IMG/VR virus record: IMGVR_UViG_3300023184_000618
Coordinates: 1-20,475 of that record
Reading direction: 5' to 3' (one strand)
DNA length: 20,475 nucleotides
Source: a virus
Of this stretch, positions 1 to 6,695 are shown piece by piece. The translations under genes were made by a program, and so were the position numbers. The notes under the pieces were generated by a model. The model did no database searches. It was not told the origin of the DNA and worked only from the letters and a program-made list of their open reading frames with translations. How positions within the stretch are numbered: the stretch's first letter is position 1; every line of letters begins with the position of its first letter.

Positions 1-15
1 TGGCGTAAAGAAACT

Positions 16-50
16 GGTATGTCCATTTTTAAAAATAACATAGACATACC
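16..50 (-). other. 8-bp inverted repeat downstream of gp32
   Basis: GGTATGTC at 16-23 is perfectly complementary to GACATACC at 43-50, with a 19-nt AT-rich spacer containing a T5A5 tract. It is the most distal of three hairpins after the gp32 stop codon. It shares bases 48-50 with the larger hairpin at 48-86, so the two cannot both form completely. The role is unknown; an RNA-processing, terminator or attenuator element is possible. Confidence 0.4.
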
Positions 51-86
51 GCTGTGAGGGTATGATTTCAATTACCTCACAGCGGT
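48..86 (-). terminator. Strong 12-bp hairpin after gp32, probable terminator or 3'-end stabiliser
   Basis: ACCGCTGTGAGG at 48-59 pairs perfectly with CCTCACAGCGGT at 75-86 around a 15-nt loop. In the leftward direction the stem is followed by a T-rich stretch (ATGTCTATGTTATTTTT), so the U-tract is interrupted and delayed compared with a classical rho-independent terminator. The position, about 38 nt past the gp32 stop, fits termination or 3'-end protection of the gp32 message. Confidence 0.5.
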
Positions 87-106
87 CTGGAAACAAAACG
101 CGATCT

Positions 107-122
107 AAATGCGATAGCATTT
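107..122 (-). other. Small hairpin abutting the gp32 stop codon
   Basis: AAATGC at 107-112 pairs with GCATTT at 117-122 around a 4-nt loop, one base beyond the gp32 stop (124-126). There is no U-tract. It is probably part of the structured 3' end of the gp32 mRNA. Confidence 0.35.
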
Positions 123-123
123 G

Positions 124-1122
124 TTACGCTTTTTGACGGGCCCTAATCATTGCCAAGATGTCTTGAGCTTTGTCCGAAGATGGCTTAGCCACTACCGGAG
201 CACTGGCCACTGCTGGCTCATCATCAGAATCACTTGATGCTGCTGTTGCGGGTGCCGACTTAGCTTCAACTTCATGAACATTACCGTGTCCATCAACAAC
301 GGCTGTTGCTGGTGTAGAACTACCTGCTGGAGCATTGACCCCGGCTGGGCGGAAATACTGACCCCAACGTTCTGTGTCATAACTCTGTCCATCAACACTT
401 GCTTCAAACATTTCTTTAATGACTTTGAGTTCAACTTCGCCTGGTTTCTTGGGCATAAATGTGCTCAAGTCAAACAGACCATGTTTCTCGATAGCCGCTT
501 GTTCGGCTTCTGTTAGTGCTGTTTCTTTACGAGCCCACTTTGATCCGTTGTAGTCAGCGAAGCCGCCTTTGCTACCTTTGCTGATGCGGAAATCCAAACC
601 ACGCAAATAATCTGTTGGCAATTCTTCCAACTCAGGATCCATTAACGCACCCTTGATAGTTGTAAAGATTTGTGGGCCGATGATGAATCTACGAATTGGA
701 TTCTCTGGGGTCTTGTCATCGCCTAGTGGGTTTTCGCGAACAAAGCCTTGGAAAATATAACTGCGTTTCTTCCAATACTTACGACCCATTTCCTCAAGAC
801 TCTTGTCTTTGAACCAAGTGCGAACTTCTGTAAGCACTGGACAAGTTTCTTGCCACATTTCCACGCAAGGGACTTGCACGTATACTTGTTTGGATTCCAT
901 TTCACCTTTGATGCCATTGAATGGCAAACGAATCATTGCTCGTTCTTGCCAAAAGAATGTGTTCTTGGTATTGCCGTCTGGAAGGAATCGGAGTGTTGCG
1001 CTTGCGCCTTCTTCCATGTTCCAGTGTGGATAAATTGCATTATCACCACCTGTGGAGTTGCCGCCTTGTTTGTTACCTTCTGATTGTGCGAGTCTCGCAC
1101 GGATGTCTGCTAAAGATGCCAT
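124..1122 (-). CDS. 32: Single-stranded DNA-binding protein, T4 gp32 type
   Basis: 332 aa. It coats ssDNA during phage replication, recombination and repair. The gp32-like signs are the region near residues 40-48 (ASATLRFLPDG), where T4 has AVIRFLP; a central basic/aromatic OB-fold region (about 85-235) including FADYNGSKW; and a C-terminal tail (about 275-332) that is Ala/Ser/Asp-rich, with an acidic patch (SDSDDEP), as expected for the partner-binding tail. Only two cysteines (C86, C94) lie where T4 has its His-Cys3 zinc site, so the zinc module looks degenerate. The N-terminus (ADIRARLA) and extreme C-terminus (AMIRARQKA) resemble each other. The ATG has an AAAGG Shine-Dalgarno about 10 nt upstream. 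The gene has its own promoter and terminator, unlike the packed genes upstream. T4 gp32 controls its own translation, and the repeated leader here may do the same. Confidence 0.85.
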   Translation of the reverse strand: MASLADIRARLAQSEGNKQGGNSTGGDNAIYPHWNMEEGASATLRFLPDGNTKNTFFWQERAMIRLPFNGIKGEMESKQVYVQVPCVEMWQETCPVLTEVRTWFKDKSLEEMGRKYWKKRSYIFQGFVRENPLGDDKTPENPIRRFIIGPQIFTTIKGALMDPELEELPTDYLRGLDFRISKGSKGGFADYNGSKWARKETALTEAEQAAIEKHGLFDLSTFMPKKPGEVELKVIKEMFEASVDGQSYDTERWGQYFRPAGVNAPAGSSTPATAVVDGHGNVHEVEAKSAPATAASSDSDDEPAVASAPVVAKPSSDKAQDILAMIRARQKA

Positions 1123-1127
1123 AGTTA

Positions 1128-1187
1128 GTTGCCTTTCAAAGTTTAGTTACTATGTTGCCTATCTAAAAATTTAGATTCGAGTTGCCT
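1128..1187 (-). repeat. Three AGGCAAC direct repeats in the gp32 mRNA leader
   Basis: On the minus strand AGGCAAC occurs at 1187-1181, 1160-1154 and 1134-1128, with 26-27 nt between starts. The last copy contains the gp32 Shine-Dalgarno sequence. An A/T-rich inverted repeat (ATCTAAA/TTTAGAT, 1161-1176) lies between the first two copies. A translational operator or decoy ribosome site is inferred, not shown. Confidence 0.45.
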
Positions 1188-1200
1188 GTGATGCCAATGT

Positions 1201-1235
1201 AAAAAGCGCATACACTAGGGTTAGTATATACGCTT
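1201..1235 (-). terminator. Rho-independent terminator between the 897-aa gene and gp32
   Basis: In the leftward transcript, the arm at 1235-1222 pairs with 1217-1204 over 14 positions (12 Watson-Crick and two G-U), with loop ACCC. The distal arm ends in TT and runs directly into further T residues (CGCTTTTTAC). It lies 51 nt past the stop of the 897-aa gene and would end the long leftward late transcript before gp32. Confidence 0.75.
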
Positions 1236-1251
1236 TATTTCTCAGCGTCAA
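1223..1251 (-). promoter_or_regulatory. Sigma70-like promoter for gp32, overlapping the terminator
   Basis: On the minus strand, TTGACG (1251-1246; 5/6 to the -35 consensus) is followed after exactly 17 nt by TATACT (1228-1223; 5/6 to the -10). The expected start is near 1216, giving a leader of about 94 nt to the gp32 ATG. The -10 lies in the first arm of the terminator, so transcripts starting here carry only the second arm and would escape it. Confidence 0.6.
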
Positions 1252-1254
1252 GTG

Positions 1255-1262
1255 TATTTATG
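1255..1262 (-). promoter_or_regulatory. Possible late promoter (CATAAATA) upstream of gp32
   Basis: The minus strand reads CATAAATA, 7/8 to the T4 late -10 TATAAATA and identical to the element before gp19 and before the 202-aa gene. Here it is about 130 nt from the ATG, inside an inverted repeat (GCGTCA/TGACGC, 1245-1266), and its transcript would cross the terminator, so it is less convincing than the others. Confidence 0.3.
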
Positions 1263-1285
1263 ACGCGGTTGTTCTAATTGCAGAA

Positions 1286-3979
1286 TTACTTCTTCATTCC
1301 GGAAAGTTCTTTGAGTCGGTCCAAAAAGCTGGTGTCTTTGGAGACTTCTTTCATTTTGCCGGCGTGTCCGTATTGTCCAGCCAAGGGTGAACGACTTTCT
1401 TCTGTAGCCGAGTCTGGATGTGGCTTGCCGTGAGCACGTTGATAGTAATCAAATTCAGCTTTGCGATCCTTTTGCTCAATATCTTGAGTTGTCAACGGTG
1501 CCAGGCCTTGTGCTCGACGTTGGACCGTTGGAATTTCATAATCTTTAGGATTGGTAGGATCAATTGCTTCGTCAGTAGTTTTGTCAGGAAAATTTGGATC
1601 ATCGTGTTTGCTCTCACGTGTGTCTTGAGCAATATTGTCGTATCCCATCATTTTACTGGCTTGATCCATGACCTGCATGACCATTTTAGGATCTTTAAGT
1701 TCACCAGCACGGGCTTTGTCCATTATGAATTTATAAGGTTTTTGCACTCGTGGATCACCACCGTTGACAACTGAAGGTTCCAATTTTTGTAATGACTGTA
1801 TGTAATGAGATACACCCATGCCGTTTTGGGCCATTTTATACATCATATGTATGTTGGCTAACACCCCTGACGAAGTATCAGCCTGAGTAAAATCTAATGC
1901 TCGTTCAGGTCCCATATGGGAGTAACTATCATCTCTATTCAGCCCGTCAGCATACACAGTTTCGCCTTCGTTGGTCTTGGGGAAATTTGGATTGTCCCAT
2001 GCCTTCTTTTCTTGTTTGTCGTGATACCAATTGGCGGCTTTTTCGATGCCTTTACCAATTACACCACCAAGTGCGGCTCCGCCTGCGGCAGCAAGAGTAC
2101 CTGCCATTGGATGCGAAGCCAATTGATTTAGCGTATCATAATCAATGATCTCATCTACTTTTTCTCCGCCGGCATGATCATATTGCGGAGCAGGACGTTC
2201 TTGGGCAGGAACACCAGCAATTTTCAACATGCCTGCTAACGAATCTTGATACTCGTCGGCATAGTCGCCCACACTTTCGCGTTCCATACTGTAGTCAGAA
2301 TCTGGAATGCCGGGGCTGTTGCTACCATAACCGTCGATGCCCAAGTCGGCACCAAAACGATCTGCTACCCATTCGTATGGATCACCGTCACGAGCTTTCT
2401 TTGTGCCATATGGCATGTCGTCAAAGTAATAGTCATACAGGGCATTGTGCAGTTCATCACTGACTTCACCTGTTTCTTGGAAGTCTCGAACATCACGTTT
2501 GAATGTGTCAAGTATGTGTTGTAATGTTGATCCTGTGCTGTCAGTTAGCACATTTTCAGTCAAGCCAGCAGCACGACGAATTGATCGTAATGCATCTTCG
2601 GCTATATTTTCATAGTCACCTTCTGGGTCAATTCCATGTTTGTTTATATCGATGTCAATATTTTCTTCATCGTCAGACGGTTCGAGATCAGCCGGATTAG
2701 TGGCTTCGGGTGGATTCATCTCAGCAGTATCATCAATCTGCAATTGGTCCAATACACGACGCACTTCAGGAAAGTCACTGAGTTCTTGTAGTCGATCCAT
2801 GACCACTTGACGTGCATCTGCGTTGGCATCGCGATCAGCCAGTTCGCCCAATTGATCAAACAACTCATCATCACCAACAAGGTCATACAGTTGTTCAGTG
2901 GCATTGGTAGCATCAGCGCCCACTGGCAAGTCCGTACTCAACAGTTCAATCAATTGGTCTTGTTTTTCTGGAGTGTCTGGCAACGCCCAAGTTCCTTCTG
3001 CAAGTCGTTCGACCCAGGCTTCAAATATGTTGGCTTCTTTCATTTCAGTTCCTTGTTGTTGTATTTTAGCCAGCAGCGGTAGTGCTGACTCAATTCTTGT
3101 GTCAATGCTTTGCTTGACAAAAAGATTCTTTAAACTTTCAATCACTACATCCTGTTCTGAAATTTCAGCCGGGCTCCATGATTCAAAATATGTGGTGTAT
3201 CCAGTTCGAGTGCCAAGCCCTTTGAGACTGCGTTGCAAGTTTGATTGGTATTCTTTAACTTGTTCTACCAGTTGCTGTGTATCACCTTCAAAGATCTGTC
3301 CTTGATTGGCTCTGCGGAAACGACTTAGCACTGCCAGTTCTGTGACTATTTCACTGATGTGATTGCCTCTGGTATCGTAAGGACGGCCTCCTTGGCGCAC
3401 ATGCTCCAACATGGCACGGCCGCCAGTCAAGCTCTTGAACGGTAACTTGTAACGCTCGCTATCAGCTGTTTCAATAAACAAACTTTCAATGTAGCGATAA
3501 CGAGCATCACCTTCGGCAATGTTCTTTTTATGGCGAATCATCAGTCGTGCTTCAGTTGCGGCACCGTTCCAGCTAGTAGTGCGATTGCCGGTCCAACTTT
3601 CAAACAGGCCTTCTTTGATGGCTGCTTGCCCTTGCATACTGTAACGCAGGCGATTCAAGTTTTTGATACCAAAACTCATGAAGTTTCTAACAGCAAAGTT
3701 TTTCAACTGTTCCAAGAAAGCAAACCAGTCGTTTTTGTCGTCACCTTCCATGCCGCGGCCCACATTGTCCGAGCAATAAACTTCAAGATCATTGTCATCG
3801 CCCAGCATGATTACCACTGTGCCATAGTCTTTGCCGCTTTGGGCACGGAAGTCAAAACTGTATATTTCAGTTTCTGCAGGGTCAGCGGCGGGTTTACCAG
3901 AACTGTCCAGCATTTCTGGGTCAAAATCTCTACTGACCAGTAGATCAAATAATTTTCGAGCGGGTGTAATATCTGCCAT
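1286..3979 (-). CDS. Large acidic protein of unknown function downstream of terminase
   Basis: 897 aa. I cannot assign a function; similar long proteins seem familiar from uncultured T4-like phages. An N-terminal alpha/beta-looking region (1-270) includes KNLNRLRYSMQGQAAIKEG. Three FExW motifs follow or are embedded (LFESW about 125, YFESW about 263, IFEAW about 316). The third leads into ERLAEGTWALPD, where LAE|G (about residue 328) matches a gp21-type prohead-protease site; NIAE|G lies in the N-terminal part. Next comes an acidic stretch (about 360-480) rich in Asp/Glu. Residues about 624-645 form a Gly/Ala-rich segment with a GxxxG-like pattern (LAAAGGAALGGVIGKG). The C-terminal 200 residues hold two copies of D(N/D)PNFP. 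The gene starts 10 nt after the gp17 stop with a poor Shine-Dalgarno sequence, and a strong terminator follows. A virion or prohead-core role is only inferred from context. Confidence 0.75.
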   Translation of the reverse strand: MADITPARKLFDLLVSRDFDPEMLDSSGKPAADPAETEIYSFDFRAQSGKDYGTVVIMLGDDNDLEVYCSDNVGRGMEGDDKNDWFAFLEQLKNFAVRNFMSFGIKNLNRLRYSMQGQAAIKEGLFESWTGNRTTSWNGAATEARLMIRHKKNIAEGDARYRYIESLFIETADSERYKLPFKSLTGGRAMLEHVRQGGRPYDTRGNHISEIVTELAVLSRFRRANQGQIFEGDTQQLVEQVKEYQSNLQRSLKGLGTRTGYTTYFESWSPAEISEQDVVIESLKNLFVKQSIDTRIESALPLLAKIQQQGTEMKEANIFEAWVERLAEGTWALPDTPEKQDQLIELLSTDLPVGADATNATEQLYDLVGDDELFDQLGELADRDANADARQVVMDRLQELSDFPEVRRVLDQLQIDDTAEMNPPEATNPADLEPSDDEENIDIDINKHGIDPEGDYENIAEDALRSIRRAAGLTENVLTDSTGSTLQHILDTFKRDVRDFQETGEVSDELHNALYDYYFDDMPYGTKKARDGDPYEWVADRFGADLGIDGYGSNSPGIPDSDYSMERESVGDYADEYQDSLAGMLKIAGVPAQERPAPQYDHAGGEKVDEIIDYDTLNQLASHPMAGTLAAAGGAALGGVIGKGIEKAANWYHDKQEKKAWDNPNFPKTNEGETVYADGLNRDDSYSHMGPERALDFTQADTSSGVLANIHMMYKMAQNGMGVSHYIQSLQKLEPSVVNGGDPRVQKPYKFIMDKARAGELKDPKMVMQVMDQASKMMGYDNIAQDTRESKHDDPNFPDKTTDEAIDPTNPKDYEIPTVQRRAQGLAPLTTQDIEQKDRKAEFDYYQRAHGKPHPDSATEESRSPLAGQYGHAGKMKEVSKDTSFLDRLKELSGMKK

Positions 3980-3989
3980 AGTAGTGTAT

Positions 3990-5555
3990 TTAGCGCCTTA
4001 CGCTGATGAATGGCATCGGCGGGATTATGTTATCTCCGTGGTCTCTCAGCTGGGTATCAATGCTGTTATCGTAGGTTTGTAGCAATTGTAGCATACGCAC
4101 CGTCAGCACTGTGCTCATAACCAAGTCATCAGTTTCTCCTATTTTGGCTGCATAGCCTGCACCAGAAGCCACAAAGGTTTTGAGTTCGCTAACCAGGCTT
4201 GAACTGCGTACCTTCATGCGTCCAGATTCAATCAAGGTTTTTAACTTGTTGCAGGCCGCCAGCTTGGGTTTATTTGTAGTATTAAATCCTTTGCGGTATC
4301 TCTTATTTCCGCCATTGTGCGGGTCACTTAGAAAATAGCCCTGTATGTTTTCTTCACCGTATTCATCAATACTGATCAGTGCAGCTTCACCAATGGTATT
4401 GTTTTCTATGCTGTAATATATTTTTTGTGGATCCTTGACTGTTTCGTTAATGTGGGCACAAATAGCCGCTAAAATGCGAACCTGCTCGGGTATGGGTGTT
4501 CTGTTATGACGCCACTCAGCCACTTGTTCCGTGGTTTCTGCTTCAAATATTTGTATAGCAGCGGCATCACCACCAGTGCCCAGACTAGGGTCAAGTCCAA
4601 TTACATAAGTGCGTCCTGCCTTAGGGCGCTGATACCAACGAACCTGCCCAGTTTTATACAAGGGTTCATGCCCTTGCAAATCTAATAATTTAGTTGGTGC
4701 TATAAGTGTCTCATCATTTATAACAAATTCGCAACCCATCTCACGGCGGAAACGATCATCACCTAGCTGTGCCCGCTGTTCGCTGGCCCATTTTTCATCA
4801 CGGTCTGGATGCTCGTTCCAATAGCTACGATAGCTTTTAAATCCATTGATACCAACATCAGTAGGATTACCAAATTCATCCTCGCACTTGAGGGCGCCTT
4901 TCCACAACAGGGCAAACTGATCTTCGTCGCTGTTTGGTGTTGATGTAATAATTGCTTTACCACCAGTGGCCAAGGTAGGGCTAATGGATGTCCAGAACTC
5001 TTTGGCAATGCCCGGACGGACGAACGCAAACTCGTCACAGTATAGGAGTGATATACTCATACCACGACCGGTGTTTTCTGTTGTGGTAGTTGAAACTATG
5101 CGTGATCCGTTTTCAAAGTCCAAATTACCTTTATTGTAACTGGTAACGCCTGCACGGATATGATCTGGGCACAGCTCGTAGGCATAGCGGATACGTTGCA
5201 TGATCTCTTGTGAGCCGGTGTATTTGTGTGCGGCAATTAAAATTGTTGAATCTGGGCGGAACATGGCTACCCATAGCAAGTAGCCAGCGGCACTGGTACT
5301 CTTACCGGTTTGTCGCGGCATCATGCTGATACTGAAGCGATAGTTGTGATAGGTATCTATCAGTCGCTTTTGATAGTCAAACGGATGATACAACATCTTG
5401 CCTTTGGTAGGATGCTGGATATGAAAAAAGTTATCAAGAAAATATTGCGGACCTGTAACAGGGTCAGCACATTTTACAAACTCCTCTAACTGTTGGTCAG
5501 TAAAGGCTGTCTTCTTGTATGGCGTTTTAACTAACGTGGATTCGGTTTGGCTCAT
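3990..5555 (-). CDS. 17: Terminase large subunit (gp17): packaging ATPase and nuclease
   Basis: 521 aa; T4 gp17 has 610. The motor sits on the prohead portal, hydrolyses ATP to pump DNA in, and cuts the concatemer. ATPase domain: Walker A MPRQTGKS at about 79-86, Walker B LLYCDEF with D174/E175, and coupling motif ITSTPN at about 206. RNase H-like nuclease domain: D322 in VIGLDPSLGTGG, E384 in YYSIENNT, and D476/D477 in DDLVMSTVL, matching the Asp-Glu-Asp triad of T4 gp17. The start ATG overlaps the stop of the radical SAM gene (ATGA) and has no clear Shine-Dalgarno sequence, so translational coupling is likely. The usual partner gp16 is not adjacent but about 7.5 kb upstream in the same direction. 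Confidence 0.96.
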   Translation of the reverse strand: MSQTESTLVKTPYKKTAFTDQQLEEFVKCADPVTGPQYFLDNFFHIQHPTKGKMLYHPFDYQKRLIDTYHNYRFSISMMPRQTGKSTSAAGYLLWVAMFRPDSTILIAAHKYTGSQEIMQRIRYAYELCPDHIRAGVTSYNKGNLDFENGSRIVSTTTTENTGRGMSISLLYCDEFAFVRPGIAKEFWTSISPTLATGGKAIITSTPNSDEDQFALLWKGALKCEDEFGNPTDVGINGFKSYRSYWNEHPDRDEKWASEQRAQLGDDRFRREMGCEFVINDETLIAPTKLLDLQGHEPLYKTGQVRWYQRPKAGRTYVIGLDPSLGTGGDAAAIQIFEAETTEQVAEWRHNRTPIPEQVRILAAICAHINETVKDPQKIYYSIENNTIGEAALISIDEYGEENIQGYFLSDPHNGGNKRYRKGFNTTNKPKLAACNKLKTLIESGRMKVRSSSLVSELKTFVASGAGYAAKIGETDDLVMSTVLTVRMLQLLQTYDNSIDTQLRDHGDNIIPPMPFISVRR

Positions 5556-6673
5556 AATAATGTTGCTAGCTCAGGCCATAGTTGTTCAAAGCGGCCTGCT
5601 GCACCAGCATGATATTTACTTTCAATTTCGGCGATGTGATTTATAAATTCTGGTAACAAATTATTGCTGGCTTGCTGATGTCGAGCTTCGGTTTCTTGCA
5701 AGAAGTTGCGTTGACCATGGTCTAGATCTGGTTTACTTAACACTGTTCGTAATTCTGTAAGGGCCAACTGTCTAACTTCAGGTCCTAGTTGTAACGGATC
5801 TAAATAGACTGGATGATACAGGCTTTGCCAATGCACAGGCACAGCTTGCTCTTGTGCCCACTCAATCAATTCAGACAGTCTGGTAGCGTTGTAAATGTTG
5901 TAAAGCGGATGTATGCCCAACCTATGTCCAGCACAGGATTGTATTGTTTTGATATTGCGTTCTGTCTGCGACCAGTTACCGCCGTAACGCACATACTCAA
6001 AACGTTCACCCGTGTTGTCGATGCTGATGTTCCAACCCACACGAGATCGTTGGGCCAATTTTTCAAATATTCTATTACTGGCTAAATCTACACCTAGATT
6101 GGTTATAACATCAACCTGACAGTCTGCAGGTATTACATCTAACAATCGTTCGTTTTCTTTTAACAACAAGGGTTCACCACCAATTAGGGCTACTTTTTTG
6201 ATATGAGTTTGATGTTGTTCAAGATAGTCGCACACCTGATCTGCATAGGGCCTGGTTCCGGACTGGGTTGACAATTGTTTTAAGCTGGCCCATTGACTGC
6301 TGCTGTGTTCGTTGCAGTAGTTACAACTGAAATTACAAGTAGTATTCCAGCGTATATCAATCAGCACAGGATAGTGTTCTACATCTGCGGCCTTGTTGGC
6401 ATCAAAGCCAGGATTTATTCTATTGTGCCAGTCACGTTCACTGCGCCCGTAACGTTCGGCCTGCACACAGTTGTGGCAATACTGAGCATGTGGACGGCCC
6501 TCACGTAGGGTTTGACGTATTTCTTGCAAGACTGGGCCATGCAGAATCTCCTCAATAGTTTGGCTGTTTAAATTGCCCAACATGTTAGGATCGCCTGCAC
6601 AGCAAGTTTTGACACTGCCTTGTGGATTGATGTGCAGGCCTCTCCACGGAGCTGCACACAAGAAATTGCTCAT
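5552..6673 (-). CDS. Twitch-type radical SAM protein
   Basis: 373 aa. A radical SAM enzyme: a [4Fe-4S] cluster cleaves S-adenosylmethionine to start radical chemistry; substrate unknown. The cluster motif is CNFSCNYC (C113, C117, C120), followed by GGEP at about 165 (SAM binding) and a barrel-type core ending near residue 300. An N-terminal accessory-cluster (twitch/SPASM-like) segment precedes it, with C6, C24/C25, C66 and C69 in CAAPW, TCCAG and CHNC contexts. This order, accessory segment first, matches the twitch-domain radical SAM family I recall from phages and bacterial surface-polysaccharide loci. The gene lies between a secreted nuclease and gp17, overlapping the latter by 4 nt. The start codon sits in a hairpin and lacks a Shine-Dalgarno sequence. 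Peptide, sugar or nucleotide modification are all possible. Confidence 0.9.
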   Translation of the reverse strand: MSNFLCAAPWRGLHINPQGSVKTCCAGDPNMLGNLNSQTIEEILHGPVLQEIRQTLREGRPHAQYCHNCVQAERYGRSERDWHNRINPGFDANKAADVEHYPVLIDIRWNTTCNFSCNYCNEHSSSQWASLKQLSTQSGTRPYADQVCDYLEQHQTHIKKVALIGGEPLLLKENERLLDVIPADCQVDVITNLGVDLASNRIFEKLAQRSRVGWNISIDNTGERFEYVRYGGNWSQTERNIKTIQSCAGHRLGIHPLYNIYNATRLSELIEWAQEQAVPVHWQSLYHPVYLDPLQLGPEVRQLALTELRTVLSKPDLDHGQRNFLQETEARHQQASNNLLPEFINHIAEIESKYHAGAAGRFEQLWPELATLL

Positions 6674-6688
6674 ACTGTAATTATGAGC
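6668..6688 (-). promoter_or_regulatory. Hairpin covering the start codon of the radical SAM gene
   Basis: GCTCATA (6668-6674) is the exact inverse of TATGAGC (6682-6688) with a 7-nt loop. In the leftward mRNA the ATG (6673-6671) lies in the 3' arm. No Shine-Dalgarno-like sequence precedes the ATG, so expression may depend on ribosomes arriving from the nuclease gene, which stops 22 nt upstream. Confidence 0.4.
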
Positions 6689-6695
6689 AGTTGAG

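Noticed and set aside
748-1083. 111-aa plus-strand ORF opposite gp32
   Set aside because: Shadow of gp32; composition (Cys, Phe, His rich) is typical of an antisense frame.
2898-3305. 135-aa plus-strand ORF
   Set aside because: Antisense to the well-supported 897-aa gene, with Cys/Ser-rich low-plausibility sequence and no ribosome site noted.
3987-3993. Partial late-promoter match (GCTAAATA on the minus strand) before the 897-aa gene
   Set aside because: Two mismatches and only 7-8 nt from the ATG, too close to leave room for a start site and ribosome site.
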